64,000 bases of DNA. Origin: Prevotella sp. (lineage in GTDB: Bacteria > Bacteroidota > Bacteroidia > Bacteroidales > Bacteroidaceae). This document shows positions 55,201 through 63,400 of the stretch, one piece after another. The position numbers and the translations under genes are program-made. The DNA is taken from contig JAFVFY010000075.1 of assembly GCA_017475265.1 (NCBI GenBank), positions 36,942 to 100,941 of the forward strand, in the 5' to 3' direction. The notes under the pieces are model-generated. The model did not search any database. It was not told where the DNA came from and worked only from the letters and a program-made list of their open reading frames with translations. Position 1 is the first letter of the stretch. Every line of letters begins with the position of its first letter.

Positions 55201-55437
55201 TCGAAGACCGCGTTTGCCATGTACGGCCCCTACGGATGGGAAGGCAACCTCAAGACCCTCGAACCCGGAAAGGGCTACATGTACTACTCGCAGCAACACG
55301 ACTCCCTCTCCTTCCGCTATCCTGATGTATCGGCAGTAGGTGCAGCACGCCGCTCAAATCTCAATTCTCAATTCTCAATTCCTCAATCTTCACCCCCGTT
55401 GCCCCTGAGGCCTACCCCGACAATATGTCGCTCGTAG
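46213..55437 (+). CDS. Giant secreted LamG-domain surface protein (C-terminus frameshifted off)
   Basis: The 3074-aa product has a signal peptide (1-25), Fn3-like domains (about 330-640), a LamG/concanavalin-like domain (about 690-870), carboxypeptidase-regulatory-like folds (about 905-1090), a central beta-rich region (about 1380-1780), a Big_5-like domain (about 2095-2140; PSDGILHAGDDIMVEFNEDI), two further LamG domains (about 2150-2310 and 2330-2520), and C-terminal repeats with GWNW(I/V) motifs (about 2880-3040). The frame ends at 55437 after a stretch of TCAATTC heptamers (55354-55387) that encodes SNLNSQFSIPQSS. The original end continues in another frame (55383-55859). A second heptamer stretch is at 54280-54318. 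Fourth-largest unit of an operon starting at 42317 or 42456. Adhesion or glycan binding is inferred. Confidence 0.83.
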   Translation: MKHRTFNIRWMLVLLAMALAIPSWAKVGEQSKEMTEKKGNKSYGKYTIWAKGEDVGIFFDTGEDHLKTFQDSRFYSIEYFDNAKGKWCYKFYIQQWNTKTSGGSEESRVLSDINVYVKAKNGKEYHVGTIAHSEEGEVSGLDHTEYAKLEQGSNDGEYLLYPSQMLLEDVGIQEIYLSFRYKIARHEIFHAKDKEYEMKVIKTTSQGLTFTYTPMPTDAKFSVTSEGYLKMELSNVPGHSSECKYSWYSRPSSKSMWGSLYRMDLTQSGTGWKKNVDVNKSVTIVDKNQRFQPSDAHTIQYRGYMLGDKYEFSNPYADWAEQYHVIPAYYYPSKLEHDDYDQWENSVTISWKVQKTYKDVTSTGSELNRSNDGIWYLLREGGGKVDTLTTLPGSTDDNKLSYKDTTPAPETDYTYRVLFIPTVMKSKVPEALTWFADSLKPYTQLTTRRNVSITLNQINDSTINGVKLNWTYHIETGNSSFVVQRKLAGTGNWEDIATLPVVTSLEEATYTDTLVANACTFYDYQIVANTLGSKFYSNTAENCNMTRGTSITAIDVTKGTETNAVIVNWKVDQRGTDDTYFSIERRPILNGNYGDWVKAGETYGTLPQYTFTDTRAEAGSYYEYRVVAFGQKCEGQIARSSELTDVGFIMSTGTVSGHISYGTGNSVEGVRVNLIKGGTDSDMQRESYSRFIQGNQDGGLLWVADSAHYADRLNSNKPLSVQLWAAPINERQYMPIFTLGSNVELGLLYQDNNRYRVTFFHDKTMKLLDLYVTAARYSHYTVTYDGTGKWRFIVDGNIAEAVTENYMGDWTLADGKTNFHVGGASVQFDSNYSFCGLVDEIRLWSRELTDRELPTSYDRLLGGNESGLVLYWPLDEGIDDYTFDVSRQNGVSNQNHPTLFKNTKPSRVVPLDLGIYGVTDSDGNYLVSGIPYGAGGTNYKLLPEYGIHEFHPASRSLYISSSSLTANNVDFTDKSSFRMYGYIYYKDTNIPVKGIYLYVDGQLVTTDGKIAETDEDGFYEISVPIGNHYVEAKQTGHDFVDAGRWPSQGYYDFQSEVSHNFSDSTLVNFCGRVAGGQIQEEKPVGFGSESGALNNIGQAVITLALKSNPNLSFNCEEGTTNNYPTNRPFLPKDNDKTESINSTTWAEGSKIFIKTDSKTGEFSAMLPPLRYSVTSIEIPSNTDLTFSDLPDINMTNPISMNVDTLLTKTMNADSTINIGVKTYGYNQKMVSIWYADPTLVVKDNSDTLRIGAFGRQTWKDYEDAYGTVESIQVYHKDADGGVAYDYDYPVFNMGENYSFSLEAYEKYVNKDSGYDIEDLVRLSNVVLDLHNELSDNQAVVTENVPEENISQGDIYNLKASELQLDSVGKATYNWKAGMPNPTAPYTRHLSITYERRKRVYTFDVFDAYVFGSLPIGNNFVTTGPDNVLMVLRDPPGSSSSTSWTKGKVSTKIEKMKSRGTEFGAGLNLEFLSGTDITTDTGFGVAIISSEKAVLDINAGLEASFEYNNSWSTTYTITNTETISTSSDTEFVGANGDVYIGVATNLIIGDCKKVGFFRDGPDEPFVVKDSLTLCVGDSVKTTFMYTQAEIETRQIPEWEKLRTSMLIPVGSEAEAKSFPNNDKYPKYVTWKDPTSDEWTPDSKSYLMVMGTDTSLKEDSIQTLTNQIENWQARIRDNEQDKLDSRTNTGLMKNMKNISFDSGTAYSYTAGTDTAHVETKEWHWKIGVKGDGKFGFGIDAALLAGINIDIALNAAYTGSKTTGDYDENYTNSSEFTYNFSESSIGTAHTINCYKSGRGWSDHFSTLAGQTYCPYEPEILTKYYLPGTPLSNATIPMQKPQIGVSNGSQNPSLHAVLTDVPSGTPAIFTLYLSNEVETDMAMTYVLGVKENSNPDGLQFTVDGVKLGNGRNIVVEPGETVVKTLEVTQTDQSILDYNDVTLTLFSDCQDDISSINGVIMDKCSIDVHFKPSSSPVKLDADALVANIDNDGQVKFTLYDFNRLFKNLKSMGVEYKAEGDTQWSRIQRYVFNAADSTDQNDIVVPATGDVKLLLDMNDNNSFPDRTYVFRAYTETEYGTEGVRTYSDELAVVKDMHRPTAIGTPQPSDGILHAGDDIMVEFNEDIIPGFVNASNVTVTGKVNSQPTTHEVSMHLSGQEPTAATASDFYMQGNSTLATWLKYTQPGTLLTHCTGENAFTLTIDDGGHLTVKAGQLDKTDTLTLPKNEWMYLAYSYNEETTELSLAIQYGNQSYSKKAYIGAGRTLKQVVYADDKRLFLGGNGLEADLHDLRIYGICRDPLEVATEKYNTSNIYTSGLMAHWPMDEGQGTKARDLRNDAHPLVLTAANWRIDGTNYAATVDADKQQHLDLSIAGASTDNNGSYVVEFWFKADGDMAGKTLMQAGIDYGNTLRLFTLDDGQLAFEYGINRKLVAPDDFDLTGGWHHFALNVTRGASASVAIDGKRTAVMTESAVPPLEGAKLVMGAGYKVALDGSYTYQDYMTGAFDEVRVWKGVLKPEVVESNMYQCLDTLDAGAKGLTVYYPMETKTTEYGVEVKKPSDKDFAPGQIMPGSMTGNFDLNAFSLNAPPVRKAPEVKTVVSDATVSDRKVYIQLNPTSLAEIEGTTLDVTVNQIFDTNGNFSLPITWQVYVHQNTLDWAKDSVTCIKNYGDEASFQVEIVNSGKATEYYTVSDMPTWLNSQFCFLNSQFSGEVAPESRQALRFDVLPTAPVGTYDVNLTLTGNNEIAEPLQLVLKVKGVAPDWVVPDTLDDQMNVVSQVIIDGIVNENVESRLGAFIGTMCVGVASPEKARGSYYVPMTIYGNVNEHKDQPISFKFWDASTGITYVGMNAEPSVKFQQDGMKGSYNYPVILTDTNEVEQRLDVAKGWNWVSINVKPAANLSLTEVLVADGFLQNDMIKDKLNIGYYDGNGWNSGTLKSIQPACMYKLSVQQPVNIILKGEECVPSLTPVSLSHGWNWIGFVPQTAMEINQALGGAEAIQGDYIKSKTAFAMYGPYGWEGNLKTLEPGKGYMYYSQQHDSLSFRYPDVSAVGAARRSNLNSQFSIPQSSPPLPLRPTPTICRS
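54280..54318. repeat. AATTCTC heptamer stretch inside the giant gene
   Basis: TCAATTCTCAATTCTGCTTT followed by CTCAATTCTCAATTCTC; read as LNSQFCFLNSQFS. In frame at present; loss or gain of a unit would shift the frame. Confidence 0.8.
55354..55387. repeat. TCAATTC heptamer stretch at the frameshift
   Basis: TCAAATC, TCAATTC, TCAATTC, TCAATTC then CTCAATC. Adding one heptamer, or removing two, would join the frames of 46213 and 55859 with no stop in between. Confidence 0.85.
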
Positions 55438-55859
55438 TGAAGCTGCTCTGCGACGGCGAGCCTGTCGACACCTTCGAGGTGGCAGCATTCGTCGACGATG
55501 AGTGCAGGGCTGCGGCAAAGGCCGACAACGGCATCTACTACCTCATGGTGCAGGGCGAAGGCAGTGGACAGCCCATACAGCTGCGCACATACTACGAAGG
55601 TGAGGAAGTGGTCATTGATGAAGCACTGGTATTCCAGAAGGACACCAACATCGGTCTGCCATGGGATCCATACATCATCGAGATTGGAAACAATGCCACC
55701 GATGGAATAATGTCCATCGACAGTCAGCAGCTTGCCGGCGATGCGAAGTACTTCCTGCTCAACGGCGTGGAAATCGACAAGTCGCAAATCAAAAATCTCA
55801 AATCTCAGTTCTACATACGGTACGACCGTTCAGGAAAAGTAAGTAAACTCAAGAAATAG
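55383..55859 (+). pseudogene. Detached C-terminal domain of the giant protein
   Basis: From 55383 this frame reads SIFTPVAPEAYPDNMSLVVK and continues as an immunoglobulin/CNA-like sandwich (VVKLLCDGEPVDTFEVAAFV, PYIIEIGNN) to a degenerate tail FLLNGVEIDK...SKLKK. It has no promoter, signal peptide or convincing start of its own (first ATG 55425 overlaps the end of the giant gene), so it is best seen as the lost end of the 46213 protein. Its own linker also contains AAATCTCAAATCTCAGTTCT-type repeat words near 55790-55812. It might be restored to frame by slippage, in which case the two parts are one working gene. Confidence 0.8.
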
Positions 55860-55861
55860 TA

Positions 55862-55911
55862 GCCCACGCTTCCAAGCGTGGGAATCAGGAAGTAGCCCAC
55901 GCTGCCAAGCG
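55862..55911. repeat. CCCACGCTTCCAAGCGTGGG palindrome repeats
   Basis: Two units of GTAGCCCACGCT.CCAAGCG in tandem, the first a near-perfect palindrome, just before the 55933 gene. Confidence 0.75.
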
Positions 55912-55932
55912 TTGCAAAAGCAAAAACAGAAA

Positions 55933-57294
55933 ATGAAAAAGATTATTAAAACAATCATGATGGCTGTGGCCTGCGGGGGATTCTTCCCCGCAGCCGCTAC
56001 GGCTCAGTCCTACCAGCTCGTGACAAGTACGAGTGACCTTGAAAGCGGAAAGCGGTATCTCATCGTGGCAGAATACAGCAGTAATTACTATGCTTGGGCC
56101 GGACTCGATTTAAGTGATAAAAAGGGTAAAGTTACCTCCGTCTCAGCACCTAACGAGAACGTCATCACCTCCACGAACTCAGTAGTCCCCGTGCAGATAG
56201 TATATGTGAAGGAAGATAAAGATAAAAACAAATACTGGAAGATTATCGACACAGAAACGGAAGAATATGTGGGTGTTACATTGGAAAGCAGCACTTATAA
56301 ACTAGTCGGAGGTTCTGTGGTAAATGATAATTTCCTTTGGTCTATTGATGGGGGCAAGGTACAAAATTGCGGGCATCTCTCCTGTTATCTGAAATTCAAC
56401 TATAACTTAGGTAACTCCCTCTTCAGTATTTACGACCAAAGTGGAGGAACCGAAATCTCCCTCTATAAAGAGACAGGTTCTCCCTTGATACTTCATAACG
56501 ACAAAGACAACACCACTGCTATCAGCGAAGCCGCTAATGCTAATAAAACATACGATGTCATTCTGGAGAACCGTATGCTCTCCAAGGACGGGAAATGGAA
56601 CACGCTCTGCCTACCGTTCGACTACAGCAAGACATGGCCGTTGGCCGATGCTACCATCATGGAACTGGATGTAGATGGCTATTACGATTCCAACAACAAC
56701 CGTTACACACAGGCCGCTGATGGTCTCCACCGGACTGGTTTCGATGCCACCAGTAGCACTCTGTACCTCTTCTTCAAGACGGCTGAAAGCATCGAGGCCG
56801 GCAAGCCCTACATCATCAAGTGGGAGGGCACCAGCGGCACCATCGACAGCCCGACCTTCAGCAGCGTTACAATTTCCAACACCACAATCGACGTTCCCAG
56901 CCAAGATGGCTACGTGACGTTCAAGGGCGGCTACAATGTGAAACCCATCACTGGCGTGGACCAGAGCATCCTTTTCCTAGGCAGTAACAACAATGTGTAC
57001 TACCCCAGTGCCGCTATGAACATCAACGCCTTCCGTGCCTACTTCCAACTGAATGGGCTCACCGCCGGGGAACCTTATTCACCCGAATCTGGAACTGGAA
57101 ATGGCCCCACCAACGTCCGTGCCTTCGCGCTCAGCTTCGGCGACAACGAAACCAGCAGCATTGAAAATGTTCAATGTTCAATGTTCAATGTTCAATCAGA
57201 AGTCTGGTACACCCTCGACGGTTGCCGTCTCGACGGCAAGCCCACGGCTCGTGGCATCTACGTGAACAGTGGCCGCAAAGTTGTGGTGAAGTGA
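55933..57294 (+). CDS. Secreted protein with the shared C-terminal module
   Basis: The ATG at 55933 (MKKIIKTIMMAVACGG) is preferred to a TTG at 55912 that lies in a repeat; this gives 453 aa with a signal peptide to about residue 26. The N-terminal half (about 30-200) is a single beta-rich domain (YQLVTSTSDLESGKRYLIV) similar to one in the 28316 protein (FVKVTSTDDITSGQYLIV). The shared module begins at W222 (WNTLCLPF). Before the tail (WYTLDGCRLDGKPTARGIYV...VVVK) lie four AATGTTC heptamers (57166-57193) read as ENVQCSMFNVQ. Last gene of the 42.3-57.3 kb unit, closed by a terminator at 57324. Confidence 0.82.
   Translation: MKKIIKTIMMAVACGGFFPAAATAQSYQLVTSTSDLESGKRYLIVAEYSSNYYAWAGLDLSDKKGKVTSVSAPNENVITSTNSVVPVQIVYVKEDKDKNKYWKIIDTETEEYVGVTLESSTYKLVGGSVVNDNFLWSIDGGKVQNCGHLSCYLKFNYNLGNSLFSIYDQSGGTEISLYKETGSPLILHNDKDNTTAISEAANANKTYDVILENRMLSKDGKWNTLCLPFDYSKTWPLADATIMELDVDGYYDSNNNRYTQAADGLHRTGFDATSSTLYLFFKTAESIEAGKPYIIKWEGTSGTIDSPTFSSVTISNTTIDVPSQDGYVTFKGGYNVKPITGVDQSILFLGSNNNVYYPSAAMNINAFRAYFQLNGLTAGEPYSPESGTGNGPTNVRAFALSFGDNETSSIENVQCSMFNVQSEVWYTLDGCRLDGKPTARGIYVNSGRKVVVK
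57166..57196. repeat. Four AATGTTC heptamers read in frame
   Basis: AATGTTC at 57166, 57173, 57180 and 57187 followed by AAT. Located in the linker before the sorting-like tail. Confidence 0.9.
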
Positions 57295-57323
57295 TAGTAA
57301 TTCATAGTGAACAACAATTATTC

Positions 57324-57356
57324 AAAGCCGGAGGCACGTGCCCCCGGCTTTTTCGG
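57324..57356 (+). terminator. Terminator after the 55933 gene
   Basis: AAAGCCGGAGGCAC pairs with GTGCCCCCGGCTTT, followed by TT. Near-copy of the fusA terminator at 40757. Confidence 0.85.
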
Positions 57357-57410
57357 TCTTATTCGTAAAACCATTTTGGCGTAGTAGGGAAAGAAAAAAT
57401 CGCGGAATTC

Positions 57411-57442
57411 TTTGGTGGTTAGGAATAATATTCGTATTTTTG
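57411..57442 (+). promoter_or_regulatory. Promoter of the 57479 gene
   Basis: TTTG at 57411-57414 and TATTTTTG at 57435-57442, 20 bp apart. Confidence 0.7.
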
Positions 57443-57478
57443 CAGCATCCTAACAGAAAACAACAAACCATAAACATT

Positions 57479-60400
57479 ATGACAACTGAAAAGAATTCCC
57501 TTAGAGACTTGGTGCGACGCACGGCCATGCTGCTGCTCGCTGTGATGACCACGGCCACGGTGTGGGCGTATGATTGGTCGCAAGCGCTGAAATCCAACAT
57601 CGACTACTGCAAGGCAGGCATAAACTGTGTGTGCTTCGGCGGATGGATTTATGATAATTTCGCCACACAGTGGGAGCTGGGCGACGGGATAGAGATAAGT
57701 GCCATTATTTCCAATAAGCCCAACGAAAGCGACGATGGGTATGAACAGGTAAGAGGATTTGCGGAATACCTCGTGAGGGAGGACGTGAACAATGCCTTCT
57801 CCCTCTCGGGTATGCATGGATTCAGGGCGAAGATCGATTTGCAGCTTGAATTGTTCCAGTATGGGATTGATTATGGAGAAGGTGAAATGGATGAGCGCAC
57901 GTTCTATGTCAAGATCTATGCCACGGTGAATAACGGTAACGGCGATGAGGACATCCTGCTGAACAGCCCCTACACCGCCCTGACCGTGAGAAAGAACCTT
58001 GGCGACGGTGAGTATAATCCCTACATCATCAACAGTGTCCTCGACTGGTATGCGTGTACCAATGCCATTGCCGACAACGACATCGGCGACTATTTCAGCG
58101 GCTGTGACTATCAGTTAGGCGATGATTTCGACAACAGCCTAAATGCCGTCTCTACGATGTTCGGCACAAACACCCGTCCTTTCACCGGCACGTTCGACGG
58201 CAACGGCAAGATGCTGAGAGTCAATCTGAGCGGCGACCTCTATGTGGCGCCCTTCGCCTACACCGATGGCATTACCATCAAGGACCTCACCGTCTACGGC
58301 AACATCAGTGCCACGCAGTATGCGGGTGGCATCGTGGGATACGGCGGCAGCAACGCGCTGACATTGGAGAACTGTGTCTGCAGCGCCACCATCAGCAATT
58401 TCCAGAACTATGCCGGCGGACTGCTCGGCTGGTGCGACGACCTGTCGCTGACCATGAAGAACTGCCTGTTCAAGGGCTCGTTCGCGCCTGGCAGCGGAGG
58501 AAAGTTCCATCCCATTGCCCTCAAGAATCCTGAAGCGAGTGTCGCGGTATCTACCGGTATTAATATGTACTTGAATACGGCATCCCCGTCGAAGAGCCTT
58601 GGCAATCATCTTATCATAGGAACACAGGGATTCCCGGTGAGCACGTCTCAGGATGTCGACTTATGGATAGTTCCAGTGAGGGCTGCCGACGGTGTTATCT
58701 ATTACAGCCAGCCTGGAGCTCTGGATTTATGTCAGGGGGTGCGTGGAAGAATCATGGTAAAGGGATGGGTGCTTGACCCCGACTATCCATCAGAGTCAAC
58801 TTACGTGCGTGTGCATGTATATACGGATGCGGACTGTACCAATGAAGTGAAGAACGTGCTCCTGCCTGCCAACCATTCCAGGCCCGATGTCAATGACACA
58901 TACTTCGTTACAGGGTCACACGGATTCCAGGACTTCATCCCCATTTCCAATGCCGGCACCTACTATGTGAAATTCTTTGCCACAAACCTCACGGGCGATT
59001 ACAATCTGCAGCAGATTGGTGACACACAGGAGGTGACCGTGACAACAGGCAACCTTAGGTTTCTCAAAGAAATTATGACCACATACGATGTAGATTATAA
59101 TCCGACGGGGTGGTCATTCAAGTTAATACGTAGCATCTGGGGCAATGATTTTTCTCACGACAACGAAGGAGAAGGTATGTGTTTTGGTTGGCTTCTGGAA
59201 AATAGTAATGGCTTCAACCATGATTATATCACGGATCTTTATATCAGCAATGCTCCCAATCCTGTGCCTGAAGAACTGACTTATAACGGTCGCACCTATC
59301 ATCTGGCACCATACCAAATCTTCTGGGGTAGTTCTCATGACAAGGGTAGCATAACCTATAATACTCCCGGCGAACCCATCCACATCTACTATACACGCAC
59401 TCCCTTTGCTAACAACCGGGCAATATCAAATATTATTCTCAACAATAACAGCGATGGTGCAGTTGGCATAAATGGCGATGCCTCACAGGACTGTCGCATT
59501 AATTATGGAAACTTTACAAACCCCGTTTATTTGCACTTCACCACTGCTACAACCATACCACCATTTACGCATGAAGCACCTTATTCTTACAGCTTTGGCA
59601 GACCTTTGGACGAGGAAGGATGGAAAGCAGCTGAATGTGTCAACGGAACCGGCATACCAGAAGAAGCGGAATATTTCCATTTCGATTCTGCAAGTAAAAA
59701 CCAATACCTGGTTTCTTCGAAGTTTGAAAGTGGTGTTCCGATGATATTGACCTTCAATGCAAAAAGTAACGCATCAGACACACGTTTTTGCATAGGTTAC
59801 TCGAAAACGGGTAATGAAATCAGTGATTTCACTTGGATCGAGATGGAAACAGGCAACGATTGGCAGCAATTGGAATATGAAATACCTACAGACACAAAAT
59901 ATGTTGCCATAAAATACATTGAGAACACCCTTGACCTTGATGACTTCAATTTTGAGGCGTATTATAGTTTCTTACCCGAAAACCTCAGACTGAGCAATCT
60001 TACACAATTTGCAGCCACCCTTACATGGGATGTCCCCCAAACCACGCAGCCCATCAAGGAGTACGCCTATCAATTCAAGAATTCGAACGAAGAAAACTGG
60101 CCGGAGGAAGTCATTGTAAGAGGAAATTTACAAAGCTTCAATGTGAACTTCACGGACCTTGCCGACGGAACGTCATACGATTTCCGTGTCAGAACCATTT
60201 ACGAGAACGGTAATTCGAGCAAGTATGCGAACATTAGTTTCAGCACCCCCAATATGCCTTCGCCCACAAGTTTGTATGTCAGTGAGCAGACTGAACAGGC
60301 TGCGACATTGTCGTGGACAGCTCCCGAAACGGAGTTTACGCTAACGGGCTATAGCTACCAATACAAGAAAGGAGAAGATGAAGACTGGTCGGTGCCTGTC

Positions 60401-63400
60401 ATTACCACTGCCACCACTGCCACCATTAGCCTGGATGACCGGGCACGCTATATCTTCCGCGTGAAGGCCCTCTATGGTGCCCACGAAAGCCTTTATAAGG
60501 ATATCAGCTTTACGTCGTTCTATAATTTGCCTTATACGTATAGTTTTGACACGCCTTTGGATGAGGAGGGATGGCAGGAAGTGGACTGTCATTGGAATAC
60601 GAAACGCCTTGAGCTGTCAAATGGTAACAAAGGATTCTTTTTATATCTGTCACATAACTACAAGAAACATCAATACCTGGTTTCTCCAATGCTTAACAGC
60701 AGCAAGCCGGTTGCGGTGTCGTTCGACTATAGAGCATGGTTATATTCATATAAATGTGACTTACAGGTAGGTTACTCCACCACCAGCGATGAGATCAGCG
60801 CTTTCACTTGGGGCAATAGAATTAACGTTAAAAGTACACGGGAGACCCGATATGAGAAATTGTTCCCGAAAGAAACGAAATACATCGCTGTGAAGGCGAT
60901 TTTCAACTCTGATAATAGCACTAATGAAATATGGATTGACAATTTCCGTTTCGAGGAATACTCGAATCCCTCTATTTCAGATGTAACATTGGATGATTGT
61001 CAGGAAAATTCAGCGACGCTGACATGGACCACACCTCAAACAGACATGACCATTGAAGGCTATGGCTACCAATACAAGAAATTCAGCGAAAGCAGCTGGT
61101 CTGACGAAACGGTGGTGTCACCGAATGTGACAACTGCCTATCTGAGCTATCTTACATCGTGCACTGACTATGTGTTCCGCGTCAGAGCCTATTACCCCAA
61201 CGACCAACGCAGTCTCTATTATCCACTCAACTTCACCACAGCGTTGGCGCTGCCTTACGAATGTGGCTTTGAAAACGGCATGGACGGTCTGTTTATGGTA
61301 GACCCTTTCGACCCGTCATTTATAACGGGAATCAGAGATAAATCGCCCATGGACGGACAATATAGTTTTATGTTCCATTCGACCTATGTACCTGAAGGTC
61401 CTCAATACTTGATGACCAAACTATTGCCTACAAGTGGTGACAAGAAACTGTTATTCTACTATAAAACTGGTGGTTTAGATTTTTATGAGTATATCCAATT
61501 AGGCTTCTCGACGACATCTGATGACGTAGGTGCCTTTATATGGGACGACGAGATTGTCACCACGAATTATGAGACCTGGACGAGATATGAACGTGTGATA
61601 CCGGCCAATGTCCGCTATATCGCTATCAGATACAACGACAACCGCGCATACAGCGTTTACATCGACAATCTCAGCATCGAGGGCAATTCCGAATACGAAA
61701 TGCCTGGTAGCCTCACAGCAAAAGACCTGCCCTTTGAGATTGCCACCCAACTGACATGGGATGCTCCCAGTACACCTGTCACGGGCTATGCCTGGCAGTA
61801 TAAGAAAGCTGTCGAGAGCACATGGTCGGCCTTAACCACGACGGATGCTACAACCGTTACGCTTAGCGGGCTGACCGTTAACACCGACTACCAGTTCCGC
61901 GTAAAGGCCGTTTATGCCGATGGTGCGAGCAATTTCGCGACCGTCAGTTTCAAGTCTAATGGCGGTGTGGCATCCTTACCCTACGTGTGGGGCTTTGAAA
62001 ACGGATTAGACGGCTTCCGTCTTGTGAATAATGTGCAGGAATCCAAAATCCTTCAGTTCTACATCAGGCATGAAGGGACTCATATCTTCCGATTCTCTGC
62101 TACGAACTCCAACGGTTACAACACTCCCGATCCTCAGTATCTCATCTCGCCACGCTTTGACACCTCGTCTGCCGTGAGGGTTTCATTCTACTATGCCATG
62201 TCAAGCGGTGAATTATATCTTCCTGCTGCTTTCCAAGTGGGCTATTCGACCACGACCAACGACATTGATGCCTTCATATTTGATGACAGGATAGATGTCA
62301 CCGAGTCTGGTTGGTATCGATACGACGGGTATGGCCCTGAGGGTACTAAATTTGTGGCCATCAAGTGGCTGCCAGGCAGTTACTTCCTGCTTTTGGACGA
62401 TTTCCGATTCGAGGGCACAAATAACCTGCACCTCGCCGACAATGCCGACAATACGACCGTCATCAATGACAAGGACGGTATGCAGAACAGCACCGTATTC
62501 CTTGACGACCGCACGGTCTATTGCGACGGCGACTGGAACACCATCTGCCTGCCCTTCAACCTCGGCAGCGTCAGCGGCACACCGCTCGACGGGTTTGAGG
62601 TGAAGGAGTTAGACACTAACAACACCAACAATGGTCACAAAACCGGCTTCGAGAACGGCACGCTATACCTGAACTTCAAGAACGCTACGGGTATCGTGGC
62701 CGGACGGCCATACATCGTGAGGTACACACGTGTGGCAGGCGCCAATGCAAGTATCGTCAACTACTCAGCTTTCAACGGCTCACTTGGCTACAATGGTGAG
62801 GATCACAGCAAGCTGACAGATGGCAACAAAAACACAAAGTGGAGGAGCACTGAAACATGGAAATCGGAAGGCTCTTGGTACTGCGAATTCCTTACGTCAA
62901 ATCCTGTCAATGTCACAGGCTACACGATGACGACAGGCAATGACACGCAAAGCCACCCTGACCGTAACCCAAGAGAATGGAAACTGCTGGCCAAGGCGAC
63001 AAGGGCCGACGGCTGGACAATCATAGACGAGCGCAATGCCAACCGGAACAGTGGCGATGCCTTGCCAACGGCAAACCTCGCCTCGACAAGCTATGCCATT
63101 GCCGACAACATGCAGGGGGCCTACCAATACTTCCGCATCGAGATTTCCAAGTCTGGTGGCGAAGAGATGCAGCTTGGCGAGTTGACACTGCAGGGCACCA
63201 TTGCCCCCAGCACTGTCGCCAACATCATCGACCCAGCGTTCAGCGGCGTTACCGTCAGCAAGGTGAGTCCCGACGAACGCAAGGTCACTAGTCAGGACGG
63301 CAGAATCACCTTCCAGGGCACCTACGCCTCACAGTCTTTCACCAGTGCAGACCAGAGCATCCTGTTCCTCGGTGCGGGGAACACCCTCTACTGGCCCGAG

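Noticed and set aside
55425-55859. Independent 144-aa gene
   Set aside because: No promoter, signal peptide or leader; the frame continues upstream to 55383 and matches the missing end of the giant protein.
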